Shown here in pieces: positions 45,420-56,652 of a DNA stretch of 64,000 bases. Every line of letters begins with the position of its first letter. Positions within the stretch are counted from its first letter, which is position 1. Location of the stretch: contig ML769396.1 of the NCBI GenBank assembly GCA_009733575.1, positions 62,001 to 126,000 on the forward strand. Reading direction: 5' to 3'. Both the position numbers and the translations under genes were made by a program. This stretch comes from Gymnopus androsaceus JB14. Taxonomy: Eukaryota; Basidiomycota; Agaricomycetes; Agaricales; Omphalotaceae. The notes under the pieces were generated by a model. The model made no database searches and was not told the DNA's origin. It saw only the letters and a list, made by a program, of their open reading frames with translations.

Positions 45420-47300
45420 AAACTGTCGAGGTTGCCAGGTGGAGGTCCGTAAAATCCCTCATGACTATCCACGCTAGATTCTTCGAAAACGGTGAACAAC
45501 ATCTGTAGAGAAAAAGAACACCGAATTGAGAATGAGGGATCGAAAACAAATGAGTGAGGAGTTCAAAGGAGGAGGGACGACGACAAAGAAAATAAAGGGG
45601 GGAAGACGTCGAGAGGAAATTAGATGTGGACGTACCGAGGGATTTATGTACGCAAAATGGTCTAGTGAAATCCCATGTGCAATTTCACCAAGTCGAGCAA
45701 CTATGAAGTGACAACATGGGTCAGTTGATATAAGTACTCGCCGGAAAATCACGCAACGTACGCTAGTTGGCCTCGAAGGAGTTACCTCAGTACCTGGCCC
45801 CGGTGCTGTGTCCGTCCGGTTCGGGAGCGAAATTCTCGTCCGCCTTCTATGATTACCAATACCGCAGTTCCACTCTGCTACTTTTTAGGTTAGTCTTTGT
45901 AGAACTATCTTGACGCGTTGAATTACAGTAAGATCGATGGAGCTGAAGCGCTGAAGGCCGATGATAATATGACAGCGTCAGCAGTCATGCGCTATAGGAA
46001 ATTTCGGCATTTGCGTATCCACGAGCCACTGGCAACCCAGAACATGGACAGACAGACAGACTGTGGTCGATGAGCAAGATAAAGAGCTCCTTTAAGGCGT
46101 TGATTGAATGAGATTGCTATAAACATATATATTGGACTGATTCTAGAGTGGAAATAAAGGCGTAAGTTTCGTTTGTTCAATGTCCAAGTTGAAGTTGCAA
46201 ATGTGTTTACTTGGTGTATATCTCCCCTCCAAATCTGCATAGTACGGCCGGTTAATCGAGATTGGAAGGAAGGACGGCACCAGGCAATTGTCTGGCAGGA
46301 GCTAGATTCGTTATATTGAGCTCATTTATCAATACTTTGGAAATTAAATCAATGTTCACCGGAATTCGTTGAGCATTCGTCGGGCATTGGAATTCTCAAG
46401 AGCGCGGCAATAGTAGGAAGTTAAGTCGGATGATCAAGTCAGCGCTTAGATGAAAGCGCTCATCGAGTCTTATCTTATCTGCTAGCTTCACTGCACGCCC
46501 GTGCCTTTTTTCTTCACTGCTTGTTTCAACGACTTGGGCCGTGTTGCCACTGTCTGTCTATTGTTGCAACCTATGAGTTGAGCATTACGGCTGTTTTTCC
46601 TTTGTTGGGTATTAGGATTGGAACTCAAACTCATCGTCGTTAGCATTTTTCATTATGCTGGAAATCGACTTCAATTTATCAAGTCAATCCGATGTACCAA
46701 GGCGAAAATTACAAACGACACCACTGGTTACACAAACAGAAGGTAGAGGTCTCAGAAGGTCCCATACTGCTGTTAAAGGATGCAGAGTAAGCTGGATAAC
46801 TAGATTTAGTGCGATATCAATCGTTTTTCTAGCTACCGAGTCCTGACAAAATAAGGCTCGGTTCGTTGCCAAGACTTCAAGCGAGCGGTGTCCGAAGGAA
46901 CGCAGGGAACTGTACAACTTCAACTGTCGAGGTTCAATTGCCCAGTTCTATGAGGCTTCGCTAGCTTTGGCGCAGCTTGCAAAAAGCACAAAATAGTGAT
47001 TCTCTATCAGCAGAGATTTCCTTCGACATTCCCCTTCAGAGTCGGCCTTTCATCTCTCGCATATTCAGCGCGACTTTGGAGACTAGAGTCCGCTACGGAC
47101 CGGAGGTTTCGCCAACGAGATCACGATGGCGCGGTTATAATTACGGAGGCATCTCATGATACAGCTACTGCAGGTGTCACAGTACCTATTTCAACTGGAT
47201 GAATACTCAACACCTGCTTCTCCCTTCTTTCTACTTTTGAATATCCACCAGATATAATACCAGTTCATGACGAAATGGAATAACATTTGCCTCCCCCATC
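45420..47300. other. Intergenic, nothing recognised
   Basis: Short frames only. This is the upstream region of the second MFS gene (minus) and of the glycosidase (plus). Confidence 0.4.
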
Positions 47301-49800
47301 ATGTTTTCTTCAAAAGATAATCCAATCCTACTTTTCCTACTTATCTCAGCTCTCTTCCTCCCCATTTGCTTCACTGAAAGCAGCGTCTCCGGCCCCATCG
47401 ATCGAAACTCCTTAGTCACCCGTTATACGCCCACCCGAAATGCCTCCAATCCCAACACCCCGATGCAAATCGGCAACGGAAACTTTGCCTTCGGTGCAGA
47501 CGTTACTGGTCTCCAGACGTTCCTCCCATTCGCTATCATGTCCTCTTGGGGGTGGAAGAATGATTCTTTACCTCCCAACCGTACCATCGAGGACGTGTAC
47601 AATTACCAGGGGGAGTCGTGGTTCAACCATGGTCGACTAGTCCAGTACGACTTTGGTGGTGATCCGGAGATCGAGCAGTGGTTGATAGCGAACCCTAACC
47701 GCGTTGATCTGGGTAGTGTTGGTCTAGTCTTTCTGGACGTAGATGACGGTTCGGTTCGGAATGTCACTGAAGCCGATTTGAGTAACGTCGAACAAAAGTT
47801 GGATATATGGACGGGTGTTATGTCGAGCACGTTCAGCTTTGACGAGATTCCGATTAACGTTACGACGACTTGTGCCCAGGATACGTCTGCTGTATCAATA
47901 ACCATCGACTCTGCATTGCTGTCTCCTAATTCCAACAGCACTACGCGTCTGGGTATCTTCCTCGACTTTCCTTGGAACGATGGATCACAAAAGTTCAGTG
48001 CTCCGTTTGTAGGAAACTATAGTCCTGCCCTCTTCGCCAACCATACCACAACCTTGCTACCCGATACCAGCGCTGGGGGTGGAATACAAGCGCAGATATC
48101 ACACCAGATGGTCGAAGCGATTTTCTACACCTCCGTCGGTAGCCACACCAAAATCAACATTACCCGTGATTCGCCTATCGCTCACCGATATACCATTCTG
48201 CCCCAAACGGATGATGCTATCACTAGTCTGTCTCTGGTGGTATCATACAGCAATTCTTCACAGACCCATATCCCTAAATCTGCGGATGTGGTACAGTCTT
48301 CTGTAGAGGCTTGGGAGGAGTACTGGACAACTGGCGGGTTTATCGATCTTCTCACTGGATCCACGGATTCGAGAGCCGATGAATTGCAGAGAAGGATCAT
48401 TTTGTCGAGGTATCTGATGCGGGTTAACGATGCAGAAGATAATCCGCCACAAGAGGTACGTGATTCTTTGGCGTCGTTTGACTCTGAACTTTCGTCTTAC
48501 TTCTCGCTATCTAGTCGGGACTTGTCAACGACGGTTGGGTGAGTATTTAGCAGCCAATGCGAACGTACGGATACTTATCGTTTCCTTAATCCCCGCCTTC
48601 CCAGTATGGGTGAGTCTGAATGGCATCCTTCATTCCCTCCATCCATATTAACAATCTCCATAGCAAATTTCACATGGAAGAATACTTCTGGAACTCCGCC
48701 CACTGGGCCTTGTGGAACAACTGGGACCTACTCCGACGCTCAACCGGCGTCTACGATCGATTCCTCGAAACCTCCATTATCCGCTCTCAAGTCCAAGCAA
48801 GGCTGGCCCTCCGGTGCTCGTTGGCCCAAAATGACTGATCCTTCAGGCCGTTCATCCCCGGGCGACATCAACAACCTCCTCATCTGGGAACAACCCCATC
48901 CGAATGGTATTCGCCACCTACGAATACCGAGCCTTCCCCGAACAAGAGGTACTGCAGAAATGGGCCAATGTCATTCGGGAGACGGCGAATTGGATGTCGG
49001 TGTTTGCGTGGTTTAATGATTCCACGGGTGTATATGATTTAGGTCCACCGAATGTACGTCGTCGCGGAGGATACGAGTCCCAATGTCACAGTCAATCCAG
49101 CTTTCGAGCTGGCGTATTGGAGATTCGGGCTCGAGCTAGCTGAGAGATGGATGGATATGCTAGGGGAGGACGTACCCGGGAATTGGACCACGGTCAAAAA
49201 CAACCTCGCTCCTCTTCCCATAGAGAATGGGACGTATGCCGTTTACGAAGGGATCGAGACTGACTTTTGGACGGATCCCCACGTACATTAACGATCATCC
49301 AGCTCTTGTTGGATTGCATGGATGGCTTCCGGAGACGCCAGGATTGAACCTGACCATTGCGAAGCTGACTGCAGAAAAGGTATGGGTGACGTGGAATGTG
49401 AGCAACTGTTGGGGGTGAGTGCGCCTTATGTCCGAGAACTGATATATGAACTGACGGCCTTTTCCTAAAGATGGGACTTTCCTATGCTAGCCATGTCGGC
49501 TGCACGAAATAATGACACCGAAAAGGCGATCGAGTGGCTTCTGGACCCGTTGTTCCAGTTTGATGATGTTGGGATGCCCATTGGCGGAGTGAGAGTTACA
49601 ACGTATGTATTTTCCTATGTTCTTCGTCTTCATTGTTTTTTTACTGTGGATTACTTAGGCCTTATTTTCCGGCATCTGGTGCACTTTTGTATGCCACAGC
49701 TATGATGGCGCAAGGTTGGGATGGTAGTACCGGAGTAGCACCTGGCTTCCCGGAGAGCGGATGGAATGTCCGAGTTGAAGGAATGAGTACGGCGCTTTGA
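47301..49800 (+). pseudogene. Secreted six-hairpin-type glycosidase, four frameshifts in the middle
   Basis: Signal peptide (about MFSSKDNPILLFLLISALFL) then QIGNGNFAFGADVTGLQTFL, a beta-sandwich N-terminal domain as in GH65-like enzymes, with many N-glycosylation sites. A long helical domain follows: KFHMEEYFWNSAHWALWNNW, QGWPSGARWPKMTDPSG, NLLIWEQPHP, MVFATYEYRAFPEQEVLQKW, VFAWFNDSTGVYDLGPP, LHGWLPETPGLNL, WNVSNCWGWDFPMLAMSAAR, and the end SGWNVRVEGMSTAL with TGA at 49798-49800; about 770 aa. The (alpha/alpha)6 fold assignment is from these motifs; the substrate is unknown. Exon 1 (413 codons) is clean, but between 48.79 and 49.28 kb the frame shifts four times: at 48796-48802, about 48903, about 49051 (both an extra A in CCGAATG) and 49277-49280 (extra C in a C-run). 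Confidence 0.75.
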
Positions 49801-49885
49801 TGTTCTTAATACTGCCTGTGCTCAAAATCTTCGGGGATATTGGAGAGACTGCTAGCTACGAAGAATACAACGGTGATTTACTACA

Positions 49886-51161
49886 TTAATTAAGTGTGTA
49901 GACCAATTTCTCCCTACCATATTTACCATCCCTCATAATCTTCAGTCCCTGTTCAATTTTATCCAGGCCACCGTCCATCCGTCTCAGATGTTGCGGCTTA
50001 AACTTGGTACCTCCTTGTCCAGCCTTCCATCCTTGTAGAATGTGCGGCATGTAGTCCACAACATACTCCAAAGCACGAGTCCTGTCCTCCGGTATAGCAG
50101 GAACCTGAGTACTTGCAAATGTGAATTCAGCCCCAAGCAGGGTCTGACCGAGGAAGAACTCGACTTTGACTTTGTCGATGCGACGCTGTTGGCATGCTTC
50201 ACTTGGTGGAAGAACGACAATCAGGTGACTGCGGCGAGAGAAAGACATCGCATCGATGCATTGCTCGGTAGTACCGTTATCAGCTACGGTATCGAAACCA
50301 TAAATAATACCTGGTTCGCCAGCAGCATCCTGGATTTGCTTCACGACATCAGTTTCGGCCTTGTAGTCAAAACACTTTTCTACCCCAAGCGCCTTGAGGT
50401 CGTCATGCACTGCTGAAGCCGCTACAGCAAAGATACGGAGCCCAGAGATACGTGCAAGCTGGATGGCGTTGTGGCCTACAGCGGTGGAACCACCCCAAAT
50501 CAGAATAATTTCCTTTTCACTGGGCGATGGCTGGATGAAAGGTTTTGGGATACCGAGACGCATATACAGCGCTTGCACAGAGGATAGGTGGGCACCGGGG
50601 AGTGATGCTCCTTCCTCGTATGTCATTTCGTCTGGCAATTTGAAAGTCACAGGAGCTTCGAGTCGGACGTATTCGGCGAACGCTCCATTGTGAGTTTGGG
50701 AGGAACCACCAAAGCTACAAGTATAAGATCATCTAGTTTCAAACCGTAGCAGGAAAAATTCCACATACTTCAATCCTGCCGCGCGGTCTCCTACTTTCAA
50801 GTGTTTCACAGCAGATCCAACCTGTATCACGTATCCAGCACAGTCAACACCTAAAATGCTTCCAGGAACTCCCCACTCTCCGAACGCTTGCTAAAGAACG
50901 CGATGAGAACCCTGGATTGGAATGAAACGTACTCTCTACTTTCCAGTCCACAGGGTTCAACGCTACTGCACGAACATAAATCTAGATCGAAAATGTCATG
51001 GCGCGCGCAGTTCTTCGAAAGTGGATCCTTACGATGATCTGGTCTCGGGGGAGGTTCTTCACCAAGTCGTGCTGACCAAAAGGAATGGAGACGACCTTGA
51101 CGGTCTTGCCGGCCTGAATTTGGATCGCTCGGATATTGTCGGGGATTTTTGTGGTAATCAT
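49886..51161 (-). CDS. MDR-superfamily zinc-binding-dehydrogenase-like oxidoreductase
   Basis: GroES-like/Rossmann NAD(P)H oxidoreductase of the medium-chain dehydrogenase family, near the fungal trans-enoyl-reductase/quinone-oxidoreductase group. Start ATG at 51161 (MITTKIPDNIRAIQIQ). Next VRAVALNPVDWK, GVDCAGYVIQVGS, VGDRAAGLNFGGSSQTHNGAF and the large last exon with YEEGASLPGAHLSSVQALY, then the cofactor motif ILIWGGSTAVGHNAIQLAR, ALGVEKCFDYK, GFDTVADNGTTEQC, and the tail LKIMRDGKYGREKLVY; TAA at 49886-49888. About 360 aa; intact. There is no structural-zinc cysteine cluster, which fits the zinc-less enoyl reductase type. It is convergent with the glycosidase, 85 bp between stops. There is no biosynthetic gene cluster around it, so the reaction is left open. 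Confidence 0.9.
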
Positions 51162-52496
51162 GTGAAGAGAAATAGTTCTAGTCCTGAAAACCATAAGTTT
51201 AAATACCTAGTTTTGACCGCACATTAGTAAGTGCGCAATATTTCCCGAGAAATAGGAAACGGTTGACCTTCCCGAAGAAAACGGTATATCCTACTCAGTT
51301 GGTCTCGAACTTTATATCCCTTTCGATCGGAATATTATTACGAATAATGCCACCACCGACAGAATTGCGTTGATATTGAATGGTACTGTAGGCGCAATCC
51401 AATCACATCCGAAATGTGCAGAAGTTGATGAAAATCAACCTCTCGCGAATGATTGATTCGAGCAACTTTCAAGGCGAGCCCCACTTTACTTTCCAGTCCC
51501 AAAAAAGCTATGCAATCGATAATCAGATCACACACCTTGGATTTTTCACCTACAGTAGGCGATCAATGTACTTATGGACGATACTCTCCGAATCAGACGA
51601 GATGAAATTTTCAGAGTTTTATGCTCTTCACGCAAAATTCAAATGCGATCAGATTCACGCCTGACATGGACTGCATATATTACCTGGCCTATCTTGCATC
51701 CACAAAAGTCTCCTTCTCTATCTTTGCAAAATGGATATTCGATACAATCTACGATAAGGTTACTGTGTTTGTCCCAATATCGTCGTTCTGCTGCTCCTCA
51801 GATTTCACATCACTCAAGATGTGGTCACAGTTGATTAAGAAATATTTTTAGGAGTTATTAGTATATGCCTGTACTCTATGTAGTTTGGTGTTCATGTGGA
51901 GCAGGGGATCTACAGCAGCTGCTTCGCGGGTCAGTTGTGAGCTCTTCCCCACCTTCCGTGGATGCTCCGACCGAGGACGAGGATGCTAGTGCCGCATCGG
52001 GTTACTCCTCGGCTCAGCCGGCGTTCAAATCTTGGACTTGTGTAACACTTCCTTCCTCCCTTCCTTCCATGGACTAGGAGCCGTCACTGATCGTGGTCCA
52101 TGGAACAGCGGAAAAGCTGAACTATGTACAGGCTGCAAGGTGAAGAAATTCTATTTCCTCTGCAGTGCCAGATGCTTTTCTTCCCCGCACCGAGATCTTC
52201 AACCCTCTTCCTGTTGCAGTTAACAGCGAATGCAAATGCCAATTGGTAGCTCAAAATCGCCATGGCTGTCCCAAGCCATACTAGATGACTAGAATTTGGT
52301 TGCGATGGCGCGGGCTCCAATATGAAGAATCCGAATGCGAATCCCTGCATCGTGCATCGTGTCACTTATCCGTAAACCGCAGTTGTTCGAGGTTGTGTCT
52401 GAGCTTTCTCTCGAGCCACCCCCTCGTACTCGCAGTATCTACTTCCTCTGCTCGTCGTCGACCTGCTCCCTCAGCTTGAATTTCAGCGGTTGAGGT
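51162..52496. other. Intergenic, nothing supported
   Basis: Short frames, one with a Cys-rich patch near 52120-52230 (CTGCKVKKFYFLCSARC) that is not a proper MYND or RING pattern. Confidence 0.35.
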
Positions 52497-53318
52497 TTGG
52501 CAAGCACCGAAAAGTGGAGGATAGAAAGCTTGAAAGAGGAGAAGGGAACTCGGGGCAAAGGTGCGAAGTGGATGCTCAAGCGTCCAGCGCTCGTTCCGTG
52601 GTTATGCTGCTCTACTTGGACTGAGGGGCGTTACAAGGGAGAGTCCGATCAATCCTCCTCAGACCAACCTCAGATGGCTACGAGCGCGAGTACGACTGCT
52701 TAGCTCATATTTCAAGGTCGAGACATCCAAGGGTCTCAATTTAACGTGGTTGCTGGAGACCTTGTAGTCACCAACAACTTCCATGGTCCAGTAAGCTGCG
52801 CTTCTCTGTCGCATGAGTGCGATTGACTCTCTCTGAGTCTTTACTTGCAGATACTGACTCAACGGCCAACTGTGGAATAATTGCTGACCGTGCTCGCGAC
52901 TTCACATTTTGGACTAGTTATAGGTACATGGGGGATGTTTGGCACCGGGTCGAATGCAAGGGCATGCTTCGACCACGTATACACCTTCACCCTCACAACG
53001 GACATGAATGGTGCATTTATTCCTGCTGGCCCCGAAATTCGAACACGCACTCGCACGGGCTGGATAAAGAGGCCTTATCGCAACGACAATGCTCCCATTG
53101 TCAGCACTATTGTGTTCGGGATTGCCAACGTTAGAGTGATCAATTCGTCTACGATCGAATTTATACGCTTAGATTCGCGCCCAGGACATGAATCGCGATG
53201 GAAGATGAAGGGAACACTCAGTAAAGATGGCAAGACGATGACGGTTTCGCTTGCTGAGGCCTTTGGGCCCAACAGCTACCAGATAAGGTGTTTGAGTTGC
53301 GCAGCTAAGTTGGCGTAG
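52497..53318 (+). CDS. Hypothetical protein with FNVVAGD motif (model uncertain)
   Basis: Coding-looking pieces: about 52690-52785 reads GRDIQGSQFNVVAGDLVVTN and ends at a good donor (GTAAGC). After an acceptor at about 52849 one frame carries on through GTGSNARACFDHVYTFTLTT to SLAEAFGPNSYQIRCLSC and TAG at 53316-53318. A stop separates the acceptor from that frame, so either an unseen splice or another lesion is present. The FNxVAGD stretch is widespread at the N-terminal side of mushroom proteins, including NACHT proteins. The C-terminal part (about 145 residues with GWIKRPYRNDNAP and WKMKGTLSKDGKTMTVSL) looks like a small beta-sheet domain that I do not recognise. Confidence 0.4.
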
Positions 53319-53629
53319 CCTGTAGTACTTCCTTGCTTCGATGAATTATATCCTCTTCTTCCTCAAAGCTTTGCGAGTTGATAAAAGCTGCAAACTTGGA
53401 CATCCAGTCGGCTGTACACTGAGTTCGTGGTCCCTAATGATGAAATGGTGATCGCCGAAATGATCTGAACTTGATGCTTCGAACTCGATTAATTGAACTA
53501 TCACCGTAAACTCTTCTTATGTCTAGCTCTTTCTCATTTTAACTCCAACATGATAATCCTAGCTTTTAAATCGCGCTATCAGATAATCCTGATTCAAAGT
53601 TCAAACGAAGCCGCCAAAGAACTACTACG

Positions 53630-54830
53630 CAACTATTCAATAGAAACAAACCCACGTATTTTTGTTGATGCGCTCCCGACAATACTTCGATTCTTGTCAC
53701 AGCGTCGACCACCACCCGCTGGTGATTTGACATTGATGGCTAATCCTCTATATCAGATATCGCGATCTCGAAATTTTTGCGGTTAGTATACACAGTGGTT
53801 TCGTTGCGGTAAAAAACAGTCAAACCGACAAAAATTCCATAACCATATTAAAACTGGCTGGATTTACATGCATGGTGCACCTATCTGACCAAAGTTGAAA
53901 CAACAGAATCAAAGTAACCCTGTTATTAGGTTTTATAGACTTTTTCTAATCAGTGGGACTTCATCGATATACACACATCCTATCGATCGTCGGTATATTC
54001 GAGTCTGCCTAGGGGAAACTAACTTCATCGTAGCTTTTGAAACGATGCGCGCTGACTCAACCGACTGTTCAATAGGGTGGTGCTAATTGTTCAGGGCCAT
54101 GTTAATAACATTGCTATTAACATTGTACCTTTGGGGCCTGTTTAACATGAGTTATTAGCAGTTATTAACATGGGCGCTTACAGGCACTTAAGGCGCTAAT
54201 TCCAGGCGCCAATTCATCCTAGTACTCCCATGTCCTCTTAGTGAAGGTTCACCCTGATACAGAACTGGTTGAAAGGTATATGTCATGCTCTTTTATGGTC
54301 CATAAAATGCATAGGGAGCTTTAGAACTTGAAGTTTTGATCAAGTTTTGATTCTCCATTCTCAAGTCTAACCTCTGGAGTCTGGTCCCAGTAAAAAAACA
54401 CTGCCTTTTGCTCTGGATAATACCACAGCTAACATTTCAGCATCATCTGAGTGTGATTTTAAACTCCGGTAATTGCTGGGAGTCTGGGGCACAGTCACAG
54501 ACCTTTGCTGACTTATTAACATCATTAACATAGCTTTTAGAGGCCAATGTTAATAACATGCTAATAACATGTATAACATGTTAATAACATATTATTGGAC
54601 TAGTATTACACACTACTGTTCAATGGAAACAAGCCCGCCTATCTTCTCAATACACTCATGACAACGCTTCAGTTCCTATTACAGCGTCAACCGTCAAAGT
54701 CTTGACTCTCAGCACCCAGGCCATCATCTTTTCTACACCAGATATTACTTGAAATTTTTATACTCTGTGGTATCGTTACCGTAGAAGGCAGCCAAACCAA
54801 CAAAAACTTCATAACCGTATCGCTCCGGAA
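53630..54830. repeat. Diverged direct duplication (about 210 bp) flanking a repeat-rich insert
   Basis: Copy 1 at about 53630-53850 (TTCAATAGAAACAAACCCAC ... CACAGCGTCGACC ... CATAACCATAT) and copy 2 at about 54618-54825 (TTCAATGGAAACAAGCCCGC ... TACAGCGTCAACC ... CATAACCGTAT) are in the same orientation with roughly 70-75% identity by eye. Copy 1 lies in a 97-codon frame (SIETNPRIFVDALPTILRFL); copy 2 is interrupted. The intervening 0.75 kb contains the GTTAATAAC cluster. Confidence 0.6.
54095..54602. repeat. Cluster of ATGTTAATAACAT words at both ends of a 0.5-kb segment
   Basis: GGCC(A)ATGTTAATAACAT followed by GCTATTAACATTGT opens the segment. AGGCCAATGTTAATAACATG and CTAATAACATGTATAACATG followed by another ATGTTAATAACAT close it. 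The word appears in both orientations (GTTAATAAC / GTTATTAAC) at least eight times. The two ends resemble each other in direct orientation. Such subterminal repeats are typical of small non-autonomous transposons, but no clear terminal inverted repeat or target duplication is visible. Confidence 0.5.
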
Positions 54831-55091
54831 AACCTATCTGGTCGAGATATATGCGGTCTCTGACATGGAAGCATACGAGTGGCCCTACAGCATGCAGAGT
54901 CCTAGGGACAATTATGAGGTCCTGTTCCTCCCTTCCTCATTGTCATTGGGGTTTTTCTTCCTCAAGAGTTCGAAGCTGTCTATTCACCTGTGTGCCCTCT
55001 TTTCGTTGAAGCGCTTCTGAATCGTTGTTGATCCGAATAATCTACTTCGAATGACGAACGGGACATCCTCTGGCCAAGGGTCTACAATTCT

Positions 55092-55597
55092 CACTAGGCC
55101 TGCACCAAACAATAATGGTCGAAATCATTAGCGAAATTATTGTTGTGATTAATTACCTTTTTCAGTATGAATTTCGGTTGAAAAAGATCATATTTTTCCT
55201 ATGAAAAACACATTGAGAAAGAATCAGAATTTCGTTCGGGAATGTTCTATAATTTCATGTGTAATGAGTCATGTATTTCACTCGAAAAACACAAAAAATT
55301 TCACAACCCTAATTCAATTCAAAATGATGAGCGCTAAAAATCAACCAAAATAAACGCTGAAGACCATTGAATTGAATTAGGGTTGTGAAATTTTTTGTGT
55401 TTTTCGAGTGAAATACATGACTCATTACACATGAAATTATAGAACATTCCCGAACGAAATTCTGATTCTTTCTCAATGTGTTTTTCATAGGAAAAATATG
55501 GTCTTTTCCAACCGAAATTCATACTGAAAAAGGTAATTAATCACAACAATAATTTCGCTAATGATTTCAACCGTTATTGTTTGGTGCAGGCCTAGTG
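55092..55597. mobile_element. CACTA-ended foldback (hairpin) element
   Basis: Two arms of about 225 bp, 55092-55321 and 55365-55597, are near-perfect inverted repeats around a loop of about 45 bp. The element begins CACTAGGCCTGCACCAAAC and ends GTTTGGTGCAGGCCTAGTG, the CACTA...TAGTG ends that define the CACTA (En/Spm) superfamily. It is flanked on both sides by TCT (55089-55091 and 55598-55600), matching the 3-bp target duplication of that superfamily. Only a handful of mismatches separate the arms (for example ATATTTTTCC versus ATATGG near the arm middle), so it is young or has been homogenised. No transposase is encoded. Confidence 0.88.
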
Positions 55598-55794
55598 TCT
55601 AGCATTCGTCCTCAAACGCGGTGGTGATCACCCGTTGAACGGGGATCATTCCCCAAGTCTAATAGGATCTTAAGCGCCCATACTCGCTTTCAACCATGTT
55701 GCCTTTTGGAAAAGAAAACCTGCTACGACTACTACATAATCCAGAGCTTTCCCGTTTTGTTGCACACCGGGTCGGGTGTAACATACTTACCGTT

Positions 55795-55935
55795 CGCTAT
55801 ACGTTTCCCGTCAATCTCAGATACAACTGTAAATGATATTGATTGAATTTTGTTCCCTTGTTAGTGGCTGGAGATAGAGGGTGTGGGTTTCTTACCTTGT
55901 AGCCACACGCCTTCTTGAAGTCTGTGGAAGCCCGT
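55795..55935 (-). other. Isolated exon-like pieces
   Basis: On the minus strand, GACTTCAAGAAGGCGTGTGG (DFKKACGYK) ends at a perfect donor GTAAGA. After an intron of about 70 nt the next piece reads VVSEIDGKRIAN and ends at another perfect donor GTAAGT. No further exons were found on either side and the family is not recognised. This may be a gene fragment next to the foldback element. Confidence 0.3.
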
Positions 55936-56652
55936 GGTCGACTAGTCCTATGAGGACTTAGAGAAACGTGCAACTACTAATCAGTAGTTGGCTGGTAGAA
56001 GGAAGAAATGTTGGTGAGAATTCGCTTCTCGTCGGCTTATAATCTGATAATCATCCTCTTACCCTTCTCCCAAGAGCTATAGGTAACATGTGTTCTTAAC
56101 TGAATAGCGTTTTCCGGTGCATGATTATTTTCTGGTCACTTCTCGAGGGCGACTATAGGGAAAAGACAAGCATGGGAGCCGTATATACGATTTCCGAGTC
56201 CTTAGTAATGGACTACAGAAGCTCAGGCGGAAAATAATTGAGTCCCTATTGAGGACGAAGCAGCTCTGTGAGCAGTTTTGGTCCGTTGTGCAGCAGCTGA
56301 AGGTTTTGAGCAGGAAACACAAGTAAATACGCATAGCAAAAGGTCTATTCCAACATTTTCGCGACGCGAAACTTTCAAATACAATTTTCGAACAGGAACG
56401 ATTACTTGAAATCATCCCTATTCACAATTCAGGACCGAAGCCTCTGCTATCTCATTGGTTCTGTGGCACCGGACCTTAAACAGATAGAATTGGCTACAGC
56501 TGAGAAAGCCCGTCGTCAGTATTCAATATCTTTGCGTCTTCCTATATGCCGAATGGGAAACACTATCCTCTACTTCTACGACCTGTCGGAGATCTAATCT
56601 GATACAAATACAAGAGCACACTCGCTCTAAGCATTTAGCCCACATTGACAAC
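55936..56652. other. Intergenic, nothing recognised
   Basis: Only short frames without support; upstream region of the Zn2Cys6 gene. Confidence 0.4.

Noticed and set aside
52100..52230. MYND-type zinc finger
   Set aside because: Cys spacing (C-x2-C-x8-C-x3-C) does not fit MYND, and no in-frame exon context exists.
55334..55522. Minus-strand frame inside the foldback element as a transposase remnant
   Set aside because: It lies in one hairpin arm and extends through the loop; the translation (Phe/Lys/Glu/Ser-rich, 62 aa) has no catalytic motif.
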